Source of the DNA: Lachnospiraceae bacterium
Lineage (GTDB): Bacteria; Bacillota; Clostridia; Lachnospirales; Lachnospiraceae
Assembly (NCBI GenBank): GCA_017460885.1
Contig: JAFUAB010000008.1
Span: 124,001 to 188,000 of the forward strand
DNA: 64,000 nucleotides
Direction of reading: 5' to 3'
In this document: piece after piece, positions 27,944-37,484 of the stretch
How the letters are laid out: the number at the start of each line of letters is the position of its first letter
How positions within the stretch are numbered: the first letter of the stretch is position 1
Position numbers and translations under genes: made by a program
The notes under the pieces: generated by a model
Databases searched by the model: none
Told to the model about the DNA's origin: nothing
The model's input: only the letters and a program-made list of their open reading frames with translations

Positions 27944-28828
27944 TCATCTTCCGATCAGTTTATTTCTGAAATACGCTGCCGCAAGATACAGCATGTTCGT
28001 GGCCTCAGCCATCCATAACGTAACCAGTCCCCTGCCATCATAATATTCTCTGCAAACATATTTTGCTGATACATATGATGCATTAGTCGCATGTATTTTT
28101 TGATCAAACGTGAGAATACCATCACTATCATGATGGTTATGAAAGTACGCACAACTTAACGCCAGCACTACCTTCCAGCCTTTTAGCTGACATTTAATGC
28201 CTAGCACGTCCTCCTCGTTATAGAGGAACATGTCCTCATCATAATATCCCACGTCATGCAAGGTTTCAGTCCGTATCATAAAAAAGCATCCAGCCACGCA
28301 GCCGACGCGCACAATGTCAGCGGTAATGTGGATACACTCAAACGGAACCGCATACCGCCTGCTAAAAAGAGATTGTTTCCGGGCAAATTGCCTTGCAGTT
28401 ACAACCGGCCATGCAGAATGATTCAGATCTGCATTAGACTCACGATCTCCGATCACAGATCCCACGATGCCAATCCTTTCATCGCTCATCAGCGTCTCAT
28501 GCATGGTATTGATCACACCGAGATCAGGTATCTCAACGTCAGGATTCAACACTGCCATCACATCAGCTCCATATTTATCCTCGGCATAACGAAACCCGAC
28601 GTTATTCCCCGCCCCATATCCTCCGTTGACTCCGGCCATGACAACATCAACGATCCTCATGTCCTCGTATCGCGACATCAATCGCTTACCCGATCCGTCA
28701 GGAGAAGCATTGTCAACAATTATCACGTGATAGTCAGCACCAAATTCAATCAGCTGATCCACCAAATGCACGGTATCGTCATAGGAGTTATAGTTTAATA
28801 TAATAAGAGCAAGGCTGCTTAAGATCAT
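27944..28828 (-). CDS. GT2 family glycosyltransferase (rhamnosyltransferase-like)
   Basis: A 294-residue GT-A enzyme with ALIILNYNSYDDT, IIVDNASPDGSG, GYGAGNNVGF and the DXD-like LNPDVEIPD. Its pattern fits WbbL-type rhamnosyltransferases, but the donor cannot be fixed from sequence. There is no membrane segment. The ATG overlaps the upstream GT4 stop (ATGA), and its stop is 1 bp before the TagA-like gene, so all three are coupled. Confidence 0.9.
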   Translation of the reverse strand: MILSSLALIILNYNSYDDTVHLVDQLIEFGADYHVIIVDNASPDGSGKRLMSRYEDMRIVDVVMAGVNGGYGAGNNVGFRYAEDKYGADVMAVLNPDVEIPDLGVINTMHETLMSDERIGIVGSVIGDRESNADLNHSAWPVVTARQFARKQSLFSRRYAVPFECIHITADIVRVGCVAGCFFMIRTETLHDVGYYDEDMFLYNEEDVLGIKCQLKGWKVVLALSCAYFHNHHDSDGILTFDQKIHATNASYVSAKYVCREYYDGRGLVTLWMAEATNMLYLAAAYFRNKLIGR

Positions 28829-29925
28829 CTGTTCATACCGCGTAATGCCAGCTCATCCAGGTCTCGCACGAATCGTTCTATAGAAAACACACCGGCTTTA
28901 GCATGAGCCGCCATGGCAATCCGTTCTTTGTCCGCAGCGGACATCCGGTATATCTCTTCCAGTTTGTGAGCAAGGGCAATATGATCCTCCTTACCGACCA
29001 GGTATCCGTCTTCACCATCGGTTATCAACTCCGGCATAGCTCCGTTATCCGCACAGACACATATACATCCGGATGACATAGCCTCTGTTACAGATATGCC
29101 GAATCCCTCCGCCCAGATCGGCATATGGATGAAGACATCAGCAGTCTTTATCAGTTCCGGAACATCACTTCGGCTGCCAAGAAACTCCGTTATATCTCCG
29201 ACTCCGAGTTCTTCGGCAAGTTTTTCCAAATCCCTTCTGTACGGACCGTCTCCGACTATCCTGAAATGATAATGGGATATGTCATCGACCTCGCTGAGCG
29301 CCCTGATCGTCAGCTGAACTCCCTTCTCGGGGATCAGCCGGCCCGTAAACATCAATTCCATGATCTCAGCGGAATGATTTCTGGGAACATATGGAAAAAC
29401 TGCCAGATCCGTACCATTATAAATAACGGATATCTTATCCTCAGGAGTATTGAGTACGTCCAACAGGCTCTGTTTAACGGATTGGGAAATCGCAACCACA
29501 TCGTCCGCTCTTTTCAGTGAAGAACCGATCACTGCCCTGCGCAGCCAAAGTCCCTTTTTCTCATCAGCCCTTATCATATCTACTGCATTCAACTGCGCAT
29601 AGGCGATAGTATGAATATTCGGAAAAAGCATCTTTGCCCTCATCAGGCAAAGGTGTGACATGGATGCCTCATGCTGCGCTATCAGAACATCCGCTTTTTC
29701 ATCTCTTATGACCTGCATTACCCTGCCTACCGTGGCGGCCACATTGCGTTTAGAGGCATGCAGATTCAACACTCTGATCCCTTTAGCTCTCATAAGCTCA
29801 TCAACATGTCCGTCACCCCAGAGTATAAGCATCAGATTATCATGGCGCGAATGTACGGCATAGTCCATACAGAGTGTCTCTATGCCGCCTATATGACCTG
29901 CCGTCAGCAGAGTGATTACTTTCAT
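28825..29925 (-). CDS. GT4 family glycosyltransferase
   Basis: About 366 residues of GT-B type: VITLLTAGHIGGIETLCMDY at the N-terminus and MPIWAEGFGISVTEAMSSGCI as the donor motif. The start is set at ATG 29925 because GGGAG stands five bases upstream; the longer frame from 29937 has no such site. It is the first gene of a coupled GT4-GT2-GT26 run. A 76-bp gap separates it from the UDP-xylose synthase. Confidence 0.9.
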   Translation of the reverse strand: MKVITLLTAGHIGGIETLCMDYAVHSRHDNLMLILWGDGHVDELMRAKGIRVLNLHASKRNVAATVGRVMQVIRDEKADVLIAQHEASMSHLCLMRAKMLFPNIHTIAYAQLNAVDMIRADEKKGLWLRRAVIGSSLKRADDVVAISQSVKQSLLDVLNTPEDKISVIYNGTDLAVFPYVPRNHSAEIMELMFTGRLIPEKGVQLTIRALSEVDDISHYHFRIVGDGPYRRDLEKLAEELGVGDITEFLGSRSDVPELIKTADVFIHMPIWAEGFGISVTEAMSSGCICVCADNGAMPELITDGEDGYLVGKEDHIALAHKLEEIYRMSAADKERIAMAAHAKAGVFSIERFVRDLDELALRGMNR

Positions 29926-30001
29926 TATGTCTCCCATATCGCCTGATAGATCACAGCGGAAATAGTCTATCGGTTTCCGTCAAAGGTTCACATGAGGCTT
30001 A

Positions 30002-30940
30002 CTAAATAACCCTCTCAAAATATTTTATAGTAGACTCCAGGCCTTCTCTGAGCTGAATAGTCGGTTCCCAATTCAATTCCTTCTTTGCAAGAGTAATATC
30101 CGGTCTTCTCTGTGTAGGGTCATCCTGGGGGAGCTCTCTGTATACTATCTGAGACCTTGAATCAGTAAGTTCGATCACAATTTCGGCCAGCTGTTTGATC
30201 GTAAACTCTCCGGGATTACCGATATTAACCGGCCCCGTAAAGCCGTCACGGCTGTTCATAAGCCGCACCATACCCTCGATAAGATCATCGACATAACAAA
30301 AGCTTCTTGTCTGCGATCCATCACCGTAGATAGTAATATCTTCACCCTTAAGCGCCTGGACTATGAAGTTGGATACCACACGCCCGTCTCCGATATCCAT
30401 TCTCGGGCCATATGTATTGAATATCCTCATAACCTTGATGTCTACGCCGTGCTTTCTGTGGTAATCAAAAAACAGTGTCTCCGCCACGCGCTTGCCTTCG
30501 TCATAACAGGATCTGATACCAATCGTATTGACACATCCCCTGTACTCCTCCGGCTGAGGATTGCATTCCGGATCGCCATACACCTCCGACGTGGATGACT
30601 GGAGAATACGGGCACCGGTTCTTTTTGCCAGACCAAGAGTATTAAAGGCTCCATAAATGGAGGTTTTGGTCGTATATATTGGGTCTTTCTGATACCAAAG
30701 AGGACTGGCGGGGCATGCCAGGTTGTATATCTGATCACACTCCACAAATATCGGCTGGATCACGTCATGTCTGATGAATTCAAAATACGGATTACCTATC
30801 AGGTGCCTGATATTGTCTTTGCTGCCGGTAAACAGGTTGTCGACACAGATGACATCATATCCCTCCCTTACGAGCCTGTCGCACAGATGTGATCCGAGGA
30901 ATCCCGCACCTCCCGTTACCAATACTCTTGTTTTACGCAT
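30002..30940 (-). CDS. uxs: UDP-glucuronate decarboxylase (UDP-xylose synthase)
   Basis: A 312-residue extended SDR enzyme. The NAD-binding loop is GGAGFLG (about 10-16). Family-specific blocks are plain: [29 protein letters not shown], the catalytic SCYDEGKR (YxxxK), and [10 protein letters not shown]. It converts UDP-glucuronate to UDP-xylose with internal NAD recycling and CO2 release. An AGGAG ribosome site precedes the ATG. No UDP-glucose dehydrogenase is present in the window, so UDP-glucuronate must come from elsewhere. It implies that xylose, or a sugar made from it, is part of a polymer. Confidence 0.93.
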   Translation of the reverse strand: MRKTRVLVTGGAGFLGSHLCDRLVREGYDVICVDNLFTGSKDNIRHLIGNPYFEFIRHDVIQPIFVECDQIYNLACPASPLWYQKDPIYTTKTSIYGAFNTLGLAKRTGARILQSSTSEVYGDPECNPQPEEYRGCVNTIGIRSCYDEGKRVAETLFFDYHRKHGVDIKVMRIFNTYGPRMDIGDGRVVSNFIVQALKGEDITIYGDGSQTRSFCYVDDLIEGMVRLMNSRDGFTGPVNIGNPGEFTIKQLAEIVIELTDSRSQIVYRELPQDDPTQRRPDITLAKKELNWEPTIQLREGLESTIKYFERVI

Positions 30941-30991
30941 ATCTGTATCTCCTAAACCACTTCTATTCCGTATCCATTATCATAACATAAA

Positions 30992-32446
30992 TCAACGATG
31001 TTGTAATTTATTAAGCAGTTTTTCTTTACCCTCGAGGATTATCGGATTCTTAAGGATCAGAATGGCTCCAAAATATACCACTACCGACAGAAGCACACCT
31101 GCTATGATCACCGCCACATAATTATCCAACAGCCGAACGGGAAAATATACCGCGATCATAAACAGCACTCCCACAGCCGAATCTCTCAGGCATCTGCCGC
31201 TTATGATCCCGGGCAGGGAGACTCCGCTCCTTTTTAGCATCACTATACAATATACCAAAACCGTCATCTCAGCCATTATTGTAGAGGCTGCTGCTCCGTA
31301 TTCATCCCACAAAAAGATAAACGGGATATTCAGGACAATGTTCTCGACCGAAGCTATTACGGTCGCACGGCTGTTTACCTTCTCAAATCCCAGCGGAACA
31401 TCAATACAGTTGGTCACTATCCCTCCGAAAACGGCAAAAATAAGGGCTATCGCCAATAATCTCAGGGAACCGGCGGCCCTTACATAATCATCTCCTCCAA
31501 CAAGCAGGACTATAGGCTCGGCATACAGGATCATCCCTGTCATTGCAGGAATCCCCAGAATGATAAATACAGATATTACCCCCGACAGGATTGCTCTGAA
31601 CTGATCCTCTTCCCTGTGTGCGGCATGTTCCGATAAACGGCTTAAAGTGACCGAGAATATCGCAATGAACACGCTTTTTACTATCGTGTATATCTTGACG
31701 GCCACAGAATAAATGCCCACCAGATAATCGCCCCGTATGATGCCCAGGATAATAGAGTCAGCACCGACATAGATGGCAATACTGAACTCGTTAATGAAAA
31801 ACGGCCACAGTCTGCCCGTCAGTTCCTTTAACCGGGATGAAAAAAACGGCCTAAGAGTTACAAACCGCCTGATATAAAACATATTGCTGATCCCGATAAA
31901 CACAGGTGTTGCAATGTTCAGGAATGCATAAACCAGATAATCCTCCGGACTCCTGACAAATGTAAACAGAAGCACCATATTCAGAATATTTATAACAACT
32001 CCTCTGACTGTGACATATCCAAAGTTCTCATAAACAACATTGATCCAGTCGGCACCGAGTGTAGTAAATACAACGCTTGTGCACTGTATAGCAAAGATCG
32101 GAGCATACGAATGCAGCCTTCCGTATACCAGTATCAAAATTACCATCAGCACCAGAGATATCAGAGTGGTACACAGGCTGAACGTCCATATCTCGGAAGC
32201 CTGTTCATCCGCAGTCCGGCGGTCATCACGCACGGCAGCACACTCTCTTATGGCAAAGGTTGTGGTTCCAAACGTAGCCAAAAGTGTAAAATACTCCATA
32301 TAATGAGCAACGTAATCCACCCTGCCGATATGTTCCACACCGACTACGCGAGCGGCGTAAGGATATGTCACAAGCGGAAAAATGACTGCGATAATACTTC
32401 TGAGTGCATTCAATATGGCATTTTTTTTCAATGATCTACGCTTCAT
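30992..32446 (-). CDS. wzx: Wzx-type oligosaccharide flippase (MOP superfamily)
   Basis: A 484-residue protein with 12-14 hydrophobic segments, starting with the basic-rich KRRSLKKNAILNALRSIIAVIFPLVTYPYAARVVG typical of Wzx proteins (given here in part). SVAVKIYTIVKSVF and the Asp in YVGADSIILG are also family-like. It moves undecaprenyl-linked oligosaccharide across the membrane. The ATG overlaps the upstream GT-C-like gene (ATGA), so polymer unit assembly and flipping are co-translated. Confidence 0.92.
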   Translation of the reverse strand: MKRRSLKKNAILNALRSIIAVIFPLVTYPYAARVVGVEHIGRVDYVAHYMEYFTLLATFGTTTFAIRECAAVRDDRRTADEQASEIWTFSLCTTLISLVLMVILILVYGRLHSYAPIFAIQCTSVVFTTLGADWINVVYENFGYVTVRGVVINILNMVLLFTFVRSPEDYLVYAFLNIATPVFIGISNMFYIRRFVTLRPFFSSRLKELTGRLWPFFINEFSIAIYVGADSIILGIIRGDYLVGIYSVAVKIYTIVKSVFIAIFSVTLSRLSEHAAHREEDQFRAILSGVISVFIILGIPAMTGMILYAEPIVLLVGGDDYVRAAGSLRLLAIALIFAVFGGIVTNCIDVPLGFEKVNSRATVIASVENIVLNIPFIFLWDEYGAAASTIMAEMTVLVYCIVMLKRSGVSLPGIISGRCLRDSAVGVLFMIAVYFPVRLLDNYVAVIIAGVLLSVVVYFGAILILKNPIILEGKEKLLNKLQHR

Positions 32447-34371
32447 TCAGTTTTATTTGTATTGACTGAGCGGAGTACGACGTGATCCCCTTCGGTGATC
32501 ACATAATAGGCACTGCCCGGAGCTATATCCGACGGATCTTCAAAAAGTGTCGAATATCTGTCCGCAAAATCATCATCTATAGTCTGAAGATACAGATAGT
32601 CATAAGGTATCTCCATGTACTGATCACTTGCGATCATCTGTTCAAGTTCTTCCACGGTAAACTCCACCCTGCCGTTATTGCCCATAAAGATCTGATCTAT
32701 AAAGTTGGTTCTGGCAGGCCAGGAGCGATAATAGAATTCTCTGTCCGAATAAGTAAAATAGTTCTGCTCATCGATAAAATAAACCATATCACCGGTTTCA
32801 AGAGAAATACCCGCGTCCGACAGGGCGTTATAGCCCACACATTGGTGTTTGGCAAACATCTGTCTGTACAGTTCTCCGGTATCCGAAATACAAAAAAGAA
32901 CAAGTACACCGGTGATCAGTGGGAGTAGTCCTATCTCTTCAAATCCGCTCAGCAGGACATATATCACCAGAAATACCACAAGAATCTCCCACGGGATCAT
33001 ATACCTGGGAATCAGGCCTTCCATATTATCATTCATGGGACCGATCTGCCAGACATGGATAGTCAGCATAAGAAGGGCATATATTATCATGGCGATCCCG
33101 GTCCACGTAAACAGGTTTTCAAATTCAACCGGATCCGATCCGGAAAACCCGGCAGGCTTTTGGGTACGCAAGGATCTGAACCAAACTGCCATGCCAAAAG
33201 CCACTACGGTATATATACCATAGGACAGGCATATATAACCTTCATCAACAGTAATCTTAAAAAGATCCTCCATAAACCGGGCCATTACGGCATATCCATA
33301 GGAACTCCTTCCCGGAACGGAGATCATAAATATAAATACCAGTCCGACAAGGGCCAGTATGACCGCCACCCTGAATAGCTCCCTGTTTACGACTGACACT
33401 GCGGTAACCCTTCCGACCAGCCAATATACCGTAATCCCGCCAACCAAACCGGCGATAGGAATCAGATCATACACTGATATTCCAAACCACGAAACCGTAA
33501 TGATACTTACAGCTGCCATCAGTCCCGAGAGTTCCCGCAGTCTGCTCACAGAACCCCTGATACAGACGGGAACCGCAATAAAAATACAGATCGCAGCAAA
33601 CACGGATCCCAGTCTCTTGGTAAGGCACATGGACATCAGTGAAACGAGAGCAGCGGCATAATAATAATGATCATCGGTCTCCGAATACTTAATTATATTG
33701 AGAACAAAAAAACAAATACTGCCCGCTATAACCATATCTCCCAGCACATATCTGAAGGCTTCCAGACCGGAAAGCACAAACACCGAAGGGATTGCCAGTG
33801 TGATGAGCAAAAACGTCGGAGCCTTGATCCTGCTGCGAATATGGGCAAACATCGGAATCAGTAATGAAACCGTAAACAGATCCTGCCCAAAATAGCAAAT
33901 ACTGTCATTGAATCCGATCCATGTTTTTGCTGAGAAGTACCCCAGGATCGGCATCAGAGGTGTCTGATCCGCAGACATGGCAGTAGAAAGCGGACTGAAT
34001 AATCTGTCATAGTAATAAAAATTTTTGGCCATAAGCCCCCAGCAGTACAGTTCATCCGGATGAGAAAAATCCCTGTGGTATGCATAGTATGCAAAGAAGG
34101 CAATATATACCAGAAAAGCTGCCATCCCCCATGTGACCAGACTGTCAGCAAGCCTCTGCCTGTTTTTGAAAAAAACATAAGCGCAATAAACCGTTGATCC
34201 GGCGATAAGCAACAGTGCCGCTGCATATCCAACCGTCAGTACGGTCCATAATCCCGGCAGATAGATTGCAAGCAGAATGATCATCACAGCCGGTGCTATG
34301 GTTTCTTCTATTCTTTTTTTAAACCTGACCGAAATCGCGGCAGCCGGTAACAACGCAGCCAATATACCCAT
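32443..34371 (-). CDS. Polytopic membrane protein, GT-C glycosyltransferase-like
   Basis: About 642 residues with 13 or more hydrophobic segments and a C-terminal soluble domain of around 130 residues. The first large outer loop has HRDFSHPDELYCWGLMAKN, with acidic residues (HPDE) in the GT-C catalytic position. ATG 34371 has GAGG six bases upstream and is preferred to GTG 34383. It follows the acyltransferase-3 gene by 1 bp and is coupled to Wzx. It might act as Wzy-like polymerase or as a GT-C branch-adding enzyme; the two cannot be told apart here. Confidence 0.72.
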   Translation of the reverse strand: MGILAALLPAAAISVRFKKRIEETIAPAVMIILLAIYLPGLWTVLTVGYAAALLLIAGSTVYCAYVFFKNRQRLADSLVTWGMAAFLVYIAFFAYYAYHRDFSHPDELYCWGLMAKNFYYYDRLFSPLSTAMSADQTPLMPILGYFSAKTWIGFNDSICYFGQDLFTVSLLIPMFAHIRSRIKAPTFLLITLAIPSVFVLSGLEAFRYVLGDMVIAGSICFFVLNIIKYSETDDHYYYAAALVSLMSMCLTKRLGSVFAAICIFIAVPVCIRGSVSRLRELSGLMAAVSIITVSWFGISVYDLIPIAGLVGGITVYWLVGRVTAVSVVNRELFRVAVILALVGLVFIFMISVPGRSSYGYAVMARFMEDLFKITVDEGYICLSYGIYTVVAFGMAVWFRSLRTQKPAGFSGSDPVEFENLFTWTGIAMIIYALLMLTIHVWQIGPMNDNMEGLIPRYMIPWEILVVFLVIYVLLSGFEEIGLLPLITGVLVLFCISDTGELYRQMFAKHQCVGYNALSDAGISLETGDMVYFIDEQNYFTYSDREFYYRSWPARTNFIDQIFMGNNGRVEFTVEELEQMIASDQYMEIPYDYLYLQTIDDDFADRYSTLFEDPSDIAPGSAYYVITEGDHVVLRSVNTNKTE

Positions 34372-34372
34372 A

Positions 34373-35491
34373 TCAACCCTCACATATTTTTTTAAAAAGC
34401 ATATCCCACAAAACCGTCAAAACAAGCGTCAGAACAACAGATGCCATACTCCATAATGCGATATTGTCCGTTCCAAGACGCTTCAACACTCCATGTATTC
34501 CCGTGATCACCGGATAATGAATCAGAAAGATGTACGAAGAAAGATCTCCCAGCAAATATACCCCCCTCAAAGCCATGGGCTGTGGTTTTTCAGCTCTGCA
34601 GTGATCCTCACTTTCCATCCATACAGCCGCCATTATAAGCATGCAGACCGGAATTGTGAAATAGAATCCGCTCGATACCAGATATTTATATTTATAAAAT
34701 TGCGGTGTAAGTCCAATACAGATAAAAACAATGTTAAGAATAATTGCGGCAGCCGGGATTACGATATGCATTGCCGGCTTATACCCGTTTCCTGTCCCGG
34801 TCGCCCTTTTACTAAGACAAATATACCCCAGCTGAGCTCCGATCAGATAATCACCAATACGTGAAAGCGGCGATTCATAAATATACCAAAATGATCCCAC
34901 TTCACCCATCAGATATATAAAACACAGATTTATCGTAATGGTAAATGCGAGAATCGATAACACCACTATCACCGGTCTCGCGTGATTTTTATCGGAATAT
35001 ATCCGACGCATTATGTCGATAACGGGAGGCGTGATCATATAAAAAAGCAACGTGGCCGACAAGAACCATGTTACTATGTTATATTCTCCATTAATGCCTC
35101 TCAATAAGTCGGTATGCGGAATCCAGTCTGACAGCAAAAAGAGATTAAGCAAAAACTTAATGCACGTCTGAATACCGATATCAGGCGAACCCGGGATCAG
35201 ATTACCGGTTCGCCCCGCAATCTGCATCACGAAAGCCGCCAAGAGCATCACTACATGAAGAGGAAAGATGTGTCTGATCCTCATTAACCCGGATCTGATG
35301 CAATCAATGACGGATACGGGCTGTACTCTGTCATATCTGCTGTAAATACTCAAAAAACCACTGAGTACAAAGAATACGCATACTCCCCATCTGGAGAACA
35401 GTTCGTCTGCCAATCCCTGATGAAACAGATATATACCGGTCATTGCGAGTACGCGCAGGATCTGTAATGAATTGTAAAACTTTTTATTCAT
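34373..35491 (-). CDS. Acyltransferase family 3 (OafA/WecH-like) membrane protein
   Basis: About 372 residues with 10 hydrophobic segments. NSLQILRVLAMTGIYLFHQG at the N-terminus carries the conserved Arg and His of acyltransferase-3 proteins, and FFVLSGFL follows. These proteins O-acetylate glycans using cytoplasmic acetyl-CoA. The start is placed at ATG 35491 to fit family N-termini; the longer frame to 35560 adds an unrelated leader. No clear ribosome site is present for either. It is the first gene of its operon; the insertion sequence lies just upstream. Confidence 0.87.
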   Translation of the reverse strand: MNKKFYNSLQILRVLAMTGIYLFHQGLADELFSRWGVCVFFVLSGFLSIYSRYDRVQPVSVIDCIRSGLMRIRHIFPLHVVMLLAAFVMQIAGRTGNLIPGSPDIGIQTCIKFLLNLFLLSDWIPHTDLLRGINGEYNIVTWFLSATLLFYMITPPVIDIMRRIYSDKNHARPVIVVLSILAFTITINLCFIYLMGEVGSFWYIYESPLSRIGDYLIGAQLGYICLSKRATGTGNGYKPAMHIVIPAAAIILNIVFICIGLTPQFYKYKYLVSSGFYFTIPVCMLIMAAVWMESEDHCRAEKPQPMALRGVYLLGDLSSYIFLIHYPVITGIHGVLKRLGTDNIALWSMASVVLTLVLTVLWDMLFKKICEG

Positions 35492-35663
35492 GATTATAAT
35501 GCAAAATGAATAGTTAATATTTACCCCTTCGAGGGCAAATATGTTACTAACGACAATCATGGCAGCTGCATCTCATTTTAAGAGATGAGTGTTTTGTCTG
35601 CCTTTTATCGTTGGTTTGTTCCTTGTCAACTGAATACTTGATATTTCACCATGCATCTATGAC

Positions 35664-37293
35664 TTATGCAATTGCATGACTCCGATCAGCCAGGAATTTC
35701 TGGTGCTTTCTGCTGTTATAGGAAATGAGAATTCCAAAAAAGGCAGACTTCACCCTTGTTGTTATGGTTGTTCTTAACTGATCGATTTCATAGAACCTTC
35801 GAAGCACGGACGGGATTCCCTCAATGGCATTACGTTCTCGTGCAAACTGCTTGTGCTCTTCAGTTCCAAGAGACTCCTGCATTTCAGCACGGTTGACCAT
35901 TTGCTTTGATAAGCTTACCTTCACGGCCCGTTTTTGGTTTACGCCAGGACACTGATCCCGAAGGGGACAGCTGCCGCACTTGTCGTGGCTGAATTTAGCG
36001 TCAATTTTGCCGGTTCTTTCATTGTATTTTTGTTCATCCGGCTCTTCACCGTTGGGACAATGCCTTATCTTTGTTCCATCTTCGGTTAATTCGAATTCAG
36101 CAGTCAACGGCAGTGTTTCGGATCCGGTCAGGGAAGTGGGGATTATCAGAATGCCCTTTCTGCCGGCAGCTTCCGCATTATCGGAGGAGTAGTAGGCACC
36201 ATCCGTTATTACCTGTTCCTCGACAACGTCAACTTCCGGATCAGATTCGGGATCAGGTTTTGAATCGATGTATTCCTTCATGAAGTCTGAATCACTATGC
36301 AAGTTGTTCTGGATGTCGGCATCAGTAATGAGGCTTGCTCCTGACTCGTTGTATGTTTCAGTAACGTTGCCGACGCTACCGACAAACGTCTTCCCGGCTT
36401 TCGTCCTGGCTGTTGCGTCCGGATCGTTCGGAGACTGCAGGCTGGAACCTTTTATTTCATGGTTGCTTTTAGGAATTCGGTTGCCGGCTCCGTCCTCTTT
36501 GGTCTGCTCATCATAAACGCGCTCGAGGTTTCGGTACTCTTGGAAGAAATGCCATTCCTCATCTTCGAGAAGATCAAGAATCAGCCTGGATTCCACAAGC
36601 AATGCTGCGATTTTTTCTTCGGACGCATCCTTGTTATGATAAACAACGGCATTGCGATCGCTTTCATCAAAATAATGGTTAAAGGGAAGGAACAATGTTA
36701 TCCATCCCCTGCAGGCTGCTATAAAGGGCAAGCGCATCACGATTTACGGCATATATGATTCCCGGTCTGGTAAGACGGGCGACACTTGAATTGATCATCA
36801 AACTGTCCATACGCCTTGTAATCCGTCCGGATGAACCCGGTTGATCCAATCCCATTTGGGAAACAAGTTTTGCAGTGATTTTTTCAAACAGTCTTTCGAT
36901 CAGGTTGACCTCAGTTTCTTGCTCATAATCATCCAACCTCGACATAAACAGAAAGTAATTTCTACGTGAAAATGGCTGTTTATCGAAACTTGTCGTGTGT
37001 AATGCGTACTGAACGGAAACGTCGGTTTGTGCGCGCAGCATCAAGTCATCTGCAGTTTCATGCAGCATCAGGTGCAGGAGATAAAGGCCGACGTATCCCT
37101 GAAGATAGGACGGACCTCTTCCGTTATCTGAATACAGCACCATGAAATCATCGGGATCAATTAACGGAAATATTTCATCACCGAAATGCCCCAGTCGACT
37201 GTTGCGTATGGCATCCTGTGCACGCAATGGCAACATGAGAAATCTGTCATCAAGCTTCATTTGCATGTCAGGCGACTTTGCTTTGCGACCCAT
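35664..37293 (-). pseudogene. IS1182-family transposase, broken by a frameshift
   Basis: The N-terminal part (37293 to 36679, about 204 residues) and the C-terminal part (36740 to 35664) are in different frames and together form one transposase. Catalytic residues appear in both: Asp in RMDSLMINSS, Asp in TDGAYYS, Glu in ERNAIEG. A Cys-rich block CGSCPLRDQCPG is typical of this family. Removing one C from the CCC at 36684-36686 restores a continuous frame (IVPS-FNHYFDES). That points to a one-base insertion; family members normally have a single frame, so programmed shifting is less likely. The copy is probably inactive. Confidence 0.88.
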
Positions 37294-37300
37294 AGATCAA

Positions 37301-37350
37301 CCTCTCAAAATGTAGTATTCCTTACTTTTATATTTTACTACATGTTGAGG
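37301..37350 (-). promoter_or_regulatory. Leader hairpin masking the transposase ribosome site
   Basis: Bases 37310-37317 (ATGTAGTA) and 37336-37343 (TACTACAT) form a perfect 8-bp inverted repeat, with further pairing of CCTC at the outer ends. The transposase ribosome site GAGAGG (complement of 37301-37306, seven bases from the ATG) lies in the outer stem. A transcript reading in from outside would fold and hide the site, a known way for insertion sequences to avoid transposase synthesis from readthrough. The role here is inferred. Confidence 0.45.
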
Positions 37351-37484
37351 ATTTGGTGGCGATTGTATCAAGTATTTTGCACTATAATCATTCATTTGCA
37401 CATGTACTCCTATTATTGCCTCTGTCCGCACCTTGAAAACCGGTCAATCTTATTACTCCCGGGCATATGAAACCAGGCATACGA

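Larger units (their letters stand above)
35633..37376 (-). mobile_element. IS1182-family insertion sequence, about 1.74 kb
   Basis: The transposase identifies the family. Both ends carry AATACTTGATA: 35633-35643 on the plus strand and 37366-37376 as its reverse complement, a perfect 11-bp inverted repeat with partial similarity continuing inwards. The span fits the family. No convincing target-site duplication is visible, so the outer limits are uncertain by a few bases. It lies between the acyltransferase-3 gene and a polytopic protein gene and does not break either. Confidence 0.75.

Noticed and set aside
35570-35592. Terminator between the insertion sequence and the acyltransferase gene
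   Set aside because: A 6-bp stem CATCTC/GAGATG is present but is followed by a mixed sequence without a T-run.
36679-36740. Programmed frameshift in the transposase
   Set aside because: No slippery heptamer in the right phase was seen, and the family normally uses one frame; a one-base insertion explains the break more simply.
36459-36758. Plus-strand gene inside the insertion sequence
   Set aside because: Antisense of the frameshifted transposase, no independent support.
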